From Strigamia acuminata (taxonomy: Eukaryota > Arthropoda > Chilopoda > Geophilomorpha > Linotaeniidae): 64,000 nucleotides of DNA. The notes under the pieces were generated by a model that was not told the DNA's origin, did not search any database, and was given only the letters and a program-made list of their open reading frames with translations. The position numbers were made by a program, and so were the translations under genes. Below are positions 1 to 9,300 of this stretch, piece by piece; within the stretch, counting starts at the first letter, position 1; the number at the start of each line of letters is the position of its first letter. The stretch is from contig OX442314.1 in the NCBI GenBank assembly GCA_949358305.1, positions 43,158,581-43,222,580 on the forward strand, given 5' to 3'.

Positions 1-653
1 AGTTGTTACGACGGGGAGGGGGGGGGTTCTTAAAAATATTACGTAACAAAAAGTGAAAATTTTGCTTTTATTGTTTCAATTCATTATTATTGTAAATTTT
101 AAATTTTTGTAAAAAATTTTAAATTTTTGTAAAAAATTTTAAATTTTTGTAAAAATTTTTAAATTTTTGTAAAATTTTGTATTATAAGCTTGTATCAAAT
201 TTTTTTTTTTGGGGGGGATGGTAAGTTTTGTTGCGTAATATTCCAGGGGGGGTTTGTGGATTTGTTACAACGTTGTAACAGGGGGGGGGGGGGGGAGGGG
301 GTCTAAAAATCAAAAAATTTAAATACATTTCTTCCAGACTCGAAACTGATTTACTGTACGACATGTTCGCTAGTGTAACGCGCACATACACGCAACGTGC
401 AGGAAACGCGAAAACGAATGCGGGAATTCAACACGCTGGCAAAAAATAACGCTGGCACACAAAACGCTGGCACTAGAAATGCTGGCACCAGCAACACTGG
501 CAAATAAAAGGTTACAATGGGATAGAATATAATCACTTTTTAATTAAATATTTACAACGCTAAAAAAGAGAACGCTGGCAAAAAAAAAATATATTCCAGA
601 AAGGCTAAAACTGAAAACGCTGGCAGTCCTAGACGCTGGCAACGCTGTGCACC
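1..653. other. Low-complexity noncoding left edge
   Basis: No gene is supported here. The stretch is AT-rich with repeated AAATTTTTGTAAAAA blocks (about 100-180), several long G runs (near 16, 210, 245 and 280-300), and a cluster of short ACGCTGGCA-type motifs. The boundary at about 654 is where similarity to the duplicated knottin segments begins. Confidence 0.6.
430..645. repeat. Cluster of ACGCTGGCA-like motifs
   Basis: The 8-9 base motif CGCTGGCA, with variants such as TGCTGGCA and CACTGGCA, recurs roughly ten times in about 200 bases at irregular spacing, in one orientation. Such clusters resemble the subterminal transposase-binding repeats of hAT-type elements. No terminal inverted repeat pair was found, so the element type is an inference. 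Confidence 0.45.
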
Positions 654-2145
654 AGCAAATTATTGTGGGCTATTATTCTGGCTTTTATTGTTTTGTATTG
701 CTTGTACAACATGAAAATAATAATCCAACACTTAAAAATTTGTTCCAAATATTTCCAAAAGCTGAACAGAATGTAATGAATGCTGTGCTAATGATTTAAT
801 GAAAGTTAATAAACAAAAGGAGAAATAAAGAATTTCTGACCTGTCCCCTTGTGCGCATAAAATAAATGGTAAAATGTTTACTAAATCAGTCGTGTTAGAA
901 ATTTATATAATATTATATTAGAAAATTAAGATCCAATTATCACACAGAATTTGTCATGAATTCCTAATCTATTTTTAATTAAATGATGGCTTGCACATTT
1001 GCAGGTAATTTTGCTCGAGAAAATTCATTATCTTCGCTTTGCACCAATTGGCTAAACTCGATCACGTGCGATACTCCATGATCCTACTTAAACGCATTGG
1101 AAAATAGGTAATGCACACTCGACAAGAAATTTTGCCGAACACGCTCCATTTTGAGAAATCTATTGTTCAATTCTGAAAACACGTAAGAAAATAGAAATTG
1201 CTCATCTCAATTGTTCTTACATTAATTCTCTAATTTTTATAGCGATCCAATAAGAAAAACTATGGCCAACGGTACCGGTACTGTTCTTCTGATGCTGTGT
1301 GCCTTCTTGATGCTTGCTCAACTTATTGGGTAAATAACCAAAAACCTAGTTGTTTTGAACTTAAAGTTAAGTGCGTGCTTCTTCTCCGTCTTCCTGGGCC
1401 AAGTAAACTTACAATCCATTAAAAGAAACTCAGACAGTTTCCAATGTCTGTGTTTACACAAACATTGTGTAAACTTGTTGGGACGCATGCTCACATAAAT
1501 AAGAACTAGGGAGTGCAGATTGTTTGGTTTTAGGCCTTTAATCGTTGTCTAGAGGTTGGAGTCCTCCAGTCTACCCACATGCTGGCCGTGCCGCGTAGTT
1601 TGCGATAAGTTATAGTTGAATGAAAAACTAATGGGAACCAACTTCATTCATTATCTAAACGATTGAGTATAATGAAAAATATCAGTTGATGAGCAGAAAG
1701 AGAAGAAGATCCAAATCACAATCTGTTGGTTCAACTCTATGAATGCAATGCACCAAACGCACATTCTACAATGAACTTTGCACCTGTATTCCTTAAGCTC
1801 ATGTAAATCATGTGTTAACTCAAATCGTTTTTCTTCCAGAGCTTGTCAAGAAGAAGGTTACGGGTGTCATAAACATAGTGACTGCTGCAACGGAAAATGC
1901 GGAGGCTTTTACTTTTGTAAATATGCTAATCCATTAGGTTGAGATTGACCAATTTGAACAATTCCTACTGTATATCGCTAGAGCATCAATATACATATAC
2001 TAGTAGATAAATAAAGATGTACTTCTAATGCAAACCGGAATTATTTATTAACACTCGTAACAGTCACAAACACAAGCAATTTACACTTTGCTCATTGAAA
2101 GAAAACCAAGTGCGAAGATTAATTTCCTCAACAGAAACATCAAGT
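654..2145 (+). repeat. Knottin segmental duplication, copy 1, left part
   Basis: This stretch matches 26919-28415 and 32653-34045 almost base for base apart from small indels. It begins with the block GCAAATTATTGTGGGCTATT and ends at the target site (aagt, 2142-2145) of the outer LTR retrotransposon. The duplicated segment resumes at 22441. Confidence 0.85.
1262..1942 (+). CDS. Secreted inhibitor-cystine-knot (knottin) peptide, copy 1
   Basis: Two coding exons, 1262-1329 and 1840-1942, give 56 residues. A 5'UTR intron (1183-1242) precedes the ATG, and AATAAA lies at 2010-2015. Exon 1 encodes a hydrophobic signal peptide; exon 2 encodes the whole mature peptide directly after it, with no propeptide. 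The six cysteines are spaced C-X6-C-X5-CC-X3-C-X5-C, the knottin framework of omega-conotoxin-like and many arthropod ICK peptides, which usually act outside the cell on ion channels or as defence peptides. The last residue is glycine, a possible amidation donor. Compared with copies 2 and 3 it lacks the amphipathic tail after Cys6. The signal is nearly identical to copy 3. The family is clear from the cysteine pattern; toxin, defence or signalling function cannot be decided from sequence. Confidence 0.78.
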
Positions 2146-2371
2146 TGTGAGTGTTCGGACGGACGCCACGTGGTCTGGGGAGGACCACGAGGCGCTGGAC
2201 GCAACACACACGATGATTAAATCCACGAAATACACGAAAGACACAAGTTTAGGTTTTGGTTATTACTTTATTGTTGTCTAGGGGTATGATATGGTGTCTC
2301 AAGGTGTATTTCCCAAATGTAATAGCGGTTTTGCCGCTATTCCTGATTGACCACGTGTCACGGCAATCGGT
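2146..2371 (-). repeat. Outer element left LTR, first fragment
   Basis: Identical or nearly so to 21825-22050. It starts TGTGAGTGTTCGGAC and is cut after cggt (2368-2371) by insertion of the younger Gypsy-type element. Confidence 0.9.
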
Positions 2372-3437
2372 TGCGGCGATCCGGGTTTTTACTTATTAAA
2401 TTATTTAAATTCAATAAGCAATCGTCGTAGAGATGCCGTACAGGACTTCTACTCTGTGGCCAAATGTTTGTCTAGGGGAATGATTTTACACAGAGTAAAG
2501 GAAAAATTAGATAGTTTTAATCGTTCAAAATACAAAGGAGGTATTATTTAAAATGTTTGGGGTCGATCTGGCTTCTTCTTCAAATATACACTCACAGTTG
2601 ACCGTTGGCTCCAAGATGGCGTCGATGGCGTCGTGTGAGCGCGGGATTTTAGCGGAGTAAACTCAACGCTAAAATACGTTGCTAAAATATACTAAAAATC
2701 CTCGCGGAGCAAGCTCAACACGAGAATACGTCTTGCACACAGCGGTTTGATTATTACGGAGCAAGCTCGACGTAACAATCCGTCTTAACACAATCCGCCT
2801 TGTGGAGTTAAACTCAACACAAAGCCTTCAAATTGACAGAGCAAGCTCAATGTCAATTTACACACAGAAATGGCTTAAATTACGCGTAGTAATTCAAGCA
2901 GAAAGGCGCTATTCCGTACAGTTGGCACGGACCAGCAATGAATCTCAACTCTTCCAGATATCACAGATCACACTTAGCAATGGTTGGCATAAGTTTGACA
3001 CAGATGTGAATGGTTTGGAAGCAGAATCAAGAATGCGGGAAGAGTGGGCCAAAACCGTTTGGCTCACTCCTAAATCTGCTCAGAAAAGCTGCGCAGATGA
3101 CGAGTTGCACAAAGATCACACACGGCCGCCTTCGGGTCGTGTGCAACAATTGAGCCGGGCACGCGCGAGGGGAAGGGATGCTCCGCCCAGGCACACGCCT
3201 AGCAGCATCATCAAAGCAATGCACGCTGCAGCGCGATTGGTTGACGCTGTTGCTGGGCCAAAACTTGCTGCAAAACACAATATTATTTGGGTAATATTGT
3301 GTCTTGGTTTATATTTTATTAATGTATGTTTTATTTCAATTTACATTGAAACAAAACATATAAGCTTGTTGAATATGTTTATAAGACAATTTGGAAATAT
3401 GGTGCGCACTCAAATAGGAATATTTGAGGTCACCACA
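2372..3437 (-). repeat. 3' LTR of the young Gypsy-type element
   Basis: Left LTR, 1066 bp, TG...CA. At about 2647-2855 it carries five degenerate copies of a GGAGCAAGCTCAACAC motif, each with an internal GAGC/GCTC dyad. A long antisense-side ORF (2802-3590 on +) crosses it but has no recognisable domain. Confidence 0.93.
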
Positions 3438-3452
3438 CTTCCCCCCCTTTTA
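3438..3452 (-). promoter_or_regulatory. Polypurine tract of the young element
   Basis: Directly next to the 3' LTR. The minus strand reads AAAAGGGGGGGGAAG up to the LTR boundary, the expected plus-strand primer site for a minus-oriented element. Confidence 0.85.
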
Positions 3453-3610
3453 AGAAAGAATCCTATTCTTTTCCAAAAGAGACAGGTAAGTATGAGAATA
3501 AATACACAAAGTTTCAAAGTAAAATGGAACAGGATATATATTTATTCTTTTTTATTACAGTGTAAAAATAAAAAAAGGAATTATTTTTAATGAACGGGCG
3601 TGTTCCCTAA

Positions 3611-6094
3611 TTATTTCGGCAACATGTCCGTCGAATGATCGTTTGGATCTTTGTGCTCTGTGACGGTGCACAAAGGTCGGCCGGCGTTTGGTCCTGACCG
3701 GAAGCCAGGGTTGATGTGGAGCCACACTTGCTTGATGCGGTCCACACCATCCCTTCGTCCAAAACCCATCTCGAAATACTCCTGCGGGTCTTGAGGCGTA
3801 ATTCGAGCGAACACCAGGCGTTGATGTAGGATCCACGGCTGTTGTTCCTTGATGTGGTTTTCCAGCCACGCGAGGACTCGGTTGCATAAATCCTCGCTGT
3901 TCTGGAGAATCGTTTTCGTCGCGCTCGTTATGTAGCAGAAGGCGTATAATGAGCGCAAACGTTGATAGGCGGTGAGGTGGGTGGCCATATTCGATCCCCT
4001 ATCTCTCGGCGGCGAATCCTTTGGAGGAGGCGGCGGTGGCGGCGACTTTTTGCAGATCGAGAGGGATCTGGATCTGCGCAAAGCCGGGGTGCGCGTCTTT
4101 GGTCTGGCACCGCTGGCCACAGGCACGACGAACTCGCGATCGTCGCTGTCGAGCCATTCCATCGGAGACGAGATGTTGCAACTCGGTGCCTCGGTTGCAC
4201 GGGAAACACTCGACGTTGCCGTGATGGCAGCGTGGAGTGGAGCTGCGGATGACGGTGGTGCGCCAGCGGGACGGGCGGTAGCTCGTTCTGCTGCGCGTCG
4301 CTGCTTCAGCGCAGCCCATTCCTGCCGTAGTCGAATGGCGGATCCAGCCGGAGTTTCGCCAGTCGCCTCGGCTTGTTGCGTCAATTCGGCGAGCATCGTT
4401 GGAGGATCGGGGCGAACTGACTCCCAATCGTCCAGCAAGGCTCGTGGAAGCCCTAACGGCACGGTCCACAATCGAGTGGCGGCCGCCAGAGCAATCTGTG
4501 GGTCGGGAAAGACTCCTTGGAACAGGATTCGAAGAAGTCCCTCCGACAACTTCCTGTTCATCTTCTGCAGCGTCCGTTGCAGTTGCTTGTCGGACTTGCA
4601 CGACGCAAGCTCTCGCGCAAGCCATTGCCATTCTTTCTCTCCTTCGCGGATCTGAGCGAGTTGGTATTCGTCCAGATGCGCGAGGTACATCGTTTGGGCT
4701 GTCTCGGGAAACGATGAGAATCGCCTCCAGAGATCAGCGCACTCCTGTGCGGGAAATGGTTCTTGAGAGACGTATCCCTCAAAACGGATGACCGATGTCA
4801 CGTGTGGCACGGGCACCGATGGGTCTGGTCGCATGTCGCTGGTGACTGGGCGGCAAGCGAACGGCAAAGAGGTGTTGACGTCTCCTTGACCGGCTTGCAA
4901 TGCGGCGATGCGTCGATCTTCTTTTGCTATCTCGTCCGACCAGTCAATCCGGCCGGAGGAGGAAGCGCTAAGCTGTGAAGCGTTGGACTTTTCTTCACGC
5001 GACGAGAGTGAACTCCTCGTGGAAGATTGGCGCGATTGCACTCGAGGTCGGCTTCGGGATGTGGGTCTCGACACGGACTTCGAATGTCTTTTTGGCGGCG
5101 TCGGCTCGCGTCGGTGATGTGAGCGATGACGAGTCTTCTGGAGTGGAGGTAACCCTCCAATGGCGCCTTCCCCCGACGACTGTGTTGGGGAGGAGCGACG
5201 GCCACTGTAGGGCGACCTCGATGATCGTGACCTCGACGTGGAGCGCGGTGGCACCACGTGGATGGTGGAAGCGACCTGTACCCGGGGCTCAGGCTCTGGA
5301 TACGGGTTTGGCACGAAATCAGCATGGAAACATCCGCCCATGGCTAGCTGATGCATCTCCGATTGGCATGTCGGCACCCAACGTTTCTTTCCGTCCGTTG
5401 TTACACGGAAAGATTCGTGGTAGAGGCGTACAACCTCGGCCTTGGTTTGGTCCAAGCGTTGGAAAATGTCCTCCAAAATCTGTCGACGCTCCCACGCAGG
5501 AGCGTTGAAGTAACGGCGATGGTCTCGCGTTTCTTGATTGATCACTGTGAAGGCGAAGTCGAGCAACACGTTTCGCAGTGGTCCGAAGGTGTCGCGCTTC
5601 ATTGCCCACTCGAGGGCGTCGCGATGACCGAATCCATCGATTAAATAGGCGATCCGAAACTTCGTTCCCCATCGCTTGTTTAAGGCCTTGGAGAACTTGT
5701 GTCGGGCCGCCCAAAACGTTAGTCTTCCTTTAGACTTTATGATCTCCGGTGGCAAAGCGTGTCGCCAGACACCAGGAGCTGTCGGAACATCGGGATGCAG
5801 TTCAAGATGCGTTTCCCGAAGCTGGATGATCCGGTCGTGTCTCTGTGCACGAGTTTCGCCGTTTGGATCGGCGAATAGGCCTCCTCGAAGTTGTGGTCGG
5901 GGCGGCGTGACTGGCAAACGGGCAGCAGCGTCGGCCAGAGCGGCTTGAGCTTCGGCGGACGCTTCGGCGGACTCTTCGGTGACATCCACGGATGCATTCA
6001 AAGTGTTTGCGGAACCAAGCAGCGTCGAATTTGTTTCTAATTCGAGGCTGTTGGCGCCGGCTTCGCTTCCTTCTTTCGGTTCCTCTCCTTCCAT
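3611..6094 (-). CDS. Unrecognised third ORF of the young retrotransposon, env position
   Basis: The open frame runs from 6247, but the ATG at 6094-6092 is the better start because a good 3' splice site lies just upstream; this gives 827 residues. An acidic N-terminus is followed by a mostly helical block that includes an RFSKAL/KFRIAYLIDGF-like segment. Next comes an Arg/Ser-rich stretch with many SR and RS pairs, a second helical block (around LWRRFSSFPETAQTMYL), a polyproline run, and a charged C-terminal domain. I see no signal peptide, transmembrane segment or fusion motif in the 827-residue form, so it does not look like an envelope. It is visibly more GC-rich than gag and pol, which suggests a separate origin. 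The RS region suggests RNA binding. The function is unknown. Confidence 0.75.
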   Translation of the reverse strand: MEGEEPKEGSEAGANSLELETNSTLLGSANTLNASVDVTEESAEASAEAQAALADAAARLPVTPPRPQLRGGLFADPNGETRAQRHDRIIQLRETHLELHPDVPTAPGVWRHALPPEIIKSKGRLTFWAARHKFSKALNKRWGTKFRIAYLIDGFGHRDALEWAMKRDTFGPLRNVLLDFAFTVINQETRDHRRYFNAPAWERRQILEDIFQRLDQTKAEVVRLYHESFRVTTDGKKRWVPTCQSEMHQLAMGGCFHADFVPNPYPEPEPRVQVASTIHVVPPRSTSRSRSSRSPYSGRRSSPTQSSGEGAIGGLPPLQKTRHRSHHRREPTPPKRHSKSVSRPTSRSRPRVQSRQSSTRSSLSSREEKSNASQLSASSSGRIDWSDEIAKEDRRIAALQAGQGDVNTSLPFACRPVTSDMRPDPSVPVPHVTSVIRFEGYVSQEPFPAQECADLWRRFSSFPETAQTMYLAHLDEYQLAQIREGEKEWQWLARELASCKSDKQLQRTLQKMNRKLSEGLLRILFQGVFPDPQIALAAATRLWTVPLGLPRALLDDWESVRPDPPTMLAELTQQAEATGETPAGSAIRLRQEWAALKQRRAAERATARPAGAPPSSAAPLHAAITATSSVSRATEAPSCNISSPMEWLDSDDREFVVPVASGARPKTRTPALRRSRSLSICKKSPPPPPPPKDSPPRDRGSNMATHLTAYQRLRSLYAFCYITSATKTILQNSEDLCNRVLAWLENHIKEQQPWILHQRLVFARITPQDPQEYFEMGFGRRDGVDRIKQVWLHINPGFRSGPNAGRPLCTVTEHKDPNDHSTDMLPK

Positions 6095-6102
6095 TTGAAC
6101 GA

Positions 6103-6140
6103 CTAATCCAAATGGAAAAGAAAAAACGAAAATTAATTTA
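6103..6140 (-). promoter_or_regulatory. Candidate 3' splice site for the third-ORF mRNA
   Basis: On the minus strand a pyrimidine-rich run (TTTTCGTTTTTTCTTTTCC) leads to GGATTAG, nine bases before the preferred ATG at 6094. Spliced subgenomic mRNAs are the usual way errantiviruses express env. The matching donor near the 5' LTR was not identified. Confidence 0.5.
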
Positions 6141-6302
6141 TTAGTTTTTCTTTGGAAAATTCCAAAGAAAAAACTAGTTACAATTGAAGATTCGGGAGAA
6201 TTTATCCAACGGTTTCTCTTTTGGTTTTGGGGATGAGCACTTAGCACACGTGTGAGATCGAAGTGAACTCAGACGCGAAGTGATCAGTTCAAATACCGGA
6301 AG

Positions 6303-9300
6303 TTACGTTTGGGTAACGTCGCGGTTAGTGACGTCATCCAATCTTACTGTTTGATTGGTTTGAGTATGGCTTGGGGAATTGCTCCTTACGTCATACGGCT
6401 GATCCCTGGATCTCGAGGTTATCGAGGGGAGAAGACACATGTTGTTTTTTCCTCTCGGTTTACGAGTCCGAAGATTATATCTCTTTGTCGGCGAGGGATT
6501 TATTGTATTTAAATCGCCGTCTTCATTGTCATCGGAGACTGAGTCAGATGAGTCTTTTATTTCAGATGTTTTTTGTTTCTTTTCTAAAAACACCTTTTTA
6601 TTCAATTTTTTAGCAATTTCAAGTTTTTTGAAACTGTCACGGAGCTCAACGTCGTTATTCACGAGGTCTGACTCCATTTGTGGTTTGGATGAATTATCGA
6701 CAGGTATTTTCTTTAATTCATCGTCATCTAACGTATTAATTATATTTTCAGTCTTTTGACCGACTTCTTCGCCTTCTAACCATACTTCCTGGTCGAAACT
6801 CGGGAAATACGGAGTTAATTCAGACGAATGGACAGCTGGAAATATTTCGTTATTCTCTAGCTTTCTCAATTCTACCGAACCTCCCTGTAATACTTTGGTT
6901 ATTACATAAGGTCCTGTTCTTTTATCAGCGATGCCAGCTGCAATGCCGCGGGCAGCGCTCGACAAAACATGAGAATCTCTCCAAACTAAATCGTTTAATT
7001 TAAAATTGGAGAACTTCTCACCTTCTTTTTTAAGATTTACTCGTCTACGCAAATCTAACACGTGTGACATCATGTGCTGATATGTTTCGGCGATAACAGC
7101 TTCCAACTTTTGCACGTATAAATGTGGGTTTTTTGGATCTACGACCAAAATCCCTTCAGGTATTCTTGGATCCCAAGGTACTCTGAGTTCGCGAAAAAAG
7201 TTAAGAAATGCGGGAGAGAAGTCTCTTCCTCTCGTCACCGTAGTTCTCAAACTAAATGCAAATTCACGCAAATATTTGTCCCATTTGGAATGAACAGATG
7301 AATAAATTGCAACCAAATATTTGATGTCACGGTTAACCCTTTCAACCGGGTTAGCTTGTGGGTGATACGTTGAAGTTGGTGTTGGAACCATCTTGAACTT
7401 TTCACAAAATTTTTTAAAGACTTGGGCACGAAATTGCGGGCCGTTGTCAGAAATAATTTTACGAGGGAATCCCATGCTCATGGAAAGGTGATAAATGCAA
7501 TTTGCTACTTTTCCAGCAGTGGGGTTACACATTGGATATAATTCTGGCCAATGAGTTGCCACGTCAAGTATGACTAAAATATGTGTGTTGTTTTTGCGCG
7601 TCCGAGGTTTCGGGCCGGTCAAATCAACACTTAGGCAGTCAAATGGGCTGTAAGGACCCATTTGCGCTGCTTCAATTTGTCCTTTCGTTCGAGGCTTGCA
7701 AGCTTGACAACGCTCGCAATGTCGAATGAATCTCGTAATGTCCGATTTCATGCCTTTCCAGGTATAAATTCGGCGTGCTCGATAAAGAGTCCTTGCAATT
7801 CCTGGGTGGCCAGAAAGTGGGTGGCCATGCATTAGCCAAATAATTTTATACTTCAATGTCTGAGGTACAAAAACTTTGAGTGCTCTCCCATCCTCCCCCA
7901 ATTCATCAGACATTGTGGGATGAAATTGCATTAATAAGTCATCTTCAATTAAGAAGGTGGTTGCGTGTTTTCTATATTGTTTCCTCTGGAGTCGCGTTGT
8001 GACGTCAGGCGGAAATTGATTACAATTTAAAAAATTACGCATCAATTGGCAAACTTTATCTTCTTTTTGGGCCTTGATTATGTCTTCCCTTGTGGGGGGT
8101 TCACAATCAAGACGCTCTACGACTTTGGCGACAAATGCTTTTATTAAAACATTTGACGAAGGAATTTGAAATTTCCTTGAAATTTGCGCTCTTATGACGT
8201 CATCTGATTCCTCAGAGGGGTCATAAATTTTAGTCCAGTAGTTGACGAATTCGTGATCTTCCTTTTCCTCCAGCGTGGAGACAGGAAGTTCATGAAATTT
8301 TCCCATTTTCCAATTTCGCTGTGGTGATGGACAATAAGATAATAATTCGTCATTATCTCCATCATCTTCAGGATTTTCTGGTTTATCAATCGGTGATCTG
8401 GATAAAGCATCCGCTAAAACATTTAGTGGACCTTTAATATATTGTATTTCGAAAGAGTAGCGCATTAGCTCCATTTGCCAACGCGCTAACCTTCCGGCAG
8501 GTTCGTCTAACTGCATCAACCATTTTAATGCTTGATGGTCAGTCCTTACTATGAATGTTGTAAATTCCAAGTAATGTCGAAATTTACGTAATGCCCAGAT
8601 TACCGCTAGGCACTCCAATTCTGTGGCGCTGTAATTTATCTCAGCAGGTTGCAAACTTCTGCTGGCATAAACACAAGGCACTTCGATATTTTGATCATCG
8701 ATTTCCCTCATTTGCATAAGCGCGGCGCCAAGTACTTTTCTGCTGGCGTCGGTATGCACAATAAATGGTTCTGTCAAATCAGGCATGGCCATTGTTTCTG
8801 CATTCGTCAAAGCATCTTTTATTTGATCAAAAGCTTCTTGATGAATTTCTGACCAAATAAATTCCACATCCTTTTTGAGTAAAGGACGTAGAGGTTCTGT
8901 CATGACTGCTAGATTCTTGAGTAATCTGTGAAAGAAGTTCACCATTCCCAAAAATCTTTGCAACTCTTTCAAATTTGAAGGAGCTGGCATTTCTTTAATG
9001 GCGGCGACTTTTTTAGGGTCGACACTAACTCCTTGAACACTTAACTTGTAACCAAGAAAAGTTAATTCTTTTCTGCCAAATTTTGATTTTTCTGGATGAA
9101 CATGAAGATTTGCATTTTCAAGTTTACTCAGAATTTCTTCCAGATGCATCATGTGTTCTTCAAAATTTTTTGATATTATAATTATATCATCGAGGTATGC
9201 CCATGCGAATTTTCGATAGGCGTCCCCCAAAATCTTTTCTATCAACTTTTGGAAAGTTGACGGCGCATTTACGAGACCAAAGGGCATGACTCGAAATTGT

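Noticed and set aside
430-645. Possible CRISPR-like array from the repeated CGCTGGCA motif
   Set aside because: Repeats are too short and irregularly spaced, and the setting is an animal genome.
2802-3590. 262-residue plus-strand ORF across the left LTR (and its 213-residue twin at 14189-14830)
   Set aside because: It runs antisense through the LTR, has no domain or leader, and the twin exists only because the LTRs are identical.
3962-5325. Many plus- and minus-strand ORFs overlapping the third ORF of the young element
   Set aside because: Shadows of a GC-rich coding region in other frames.
3611-6247. Third ORF called as an envelope glycoprotein from its position
   Set aside because: No leader, membrane span, fusion motif or cysteine-rich ectodomain in the preferred form; the hydrophobic stretch lies upstream of the likely start, inside a probable intron.
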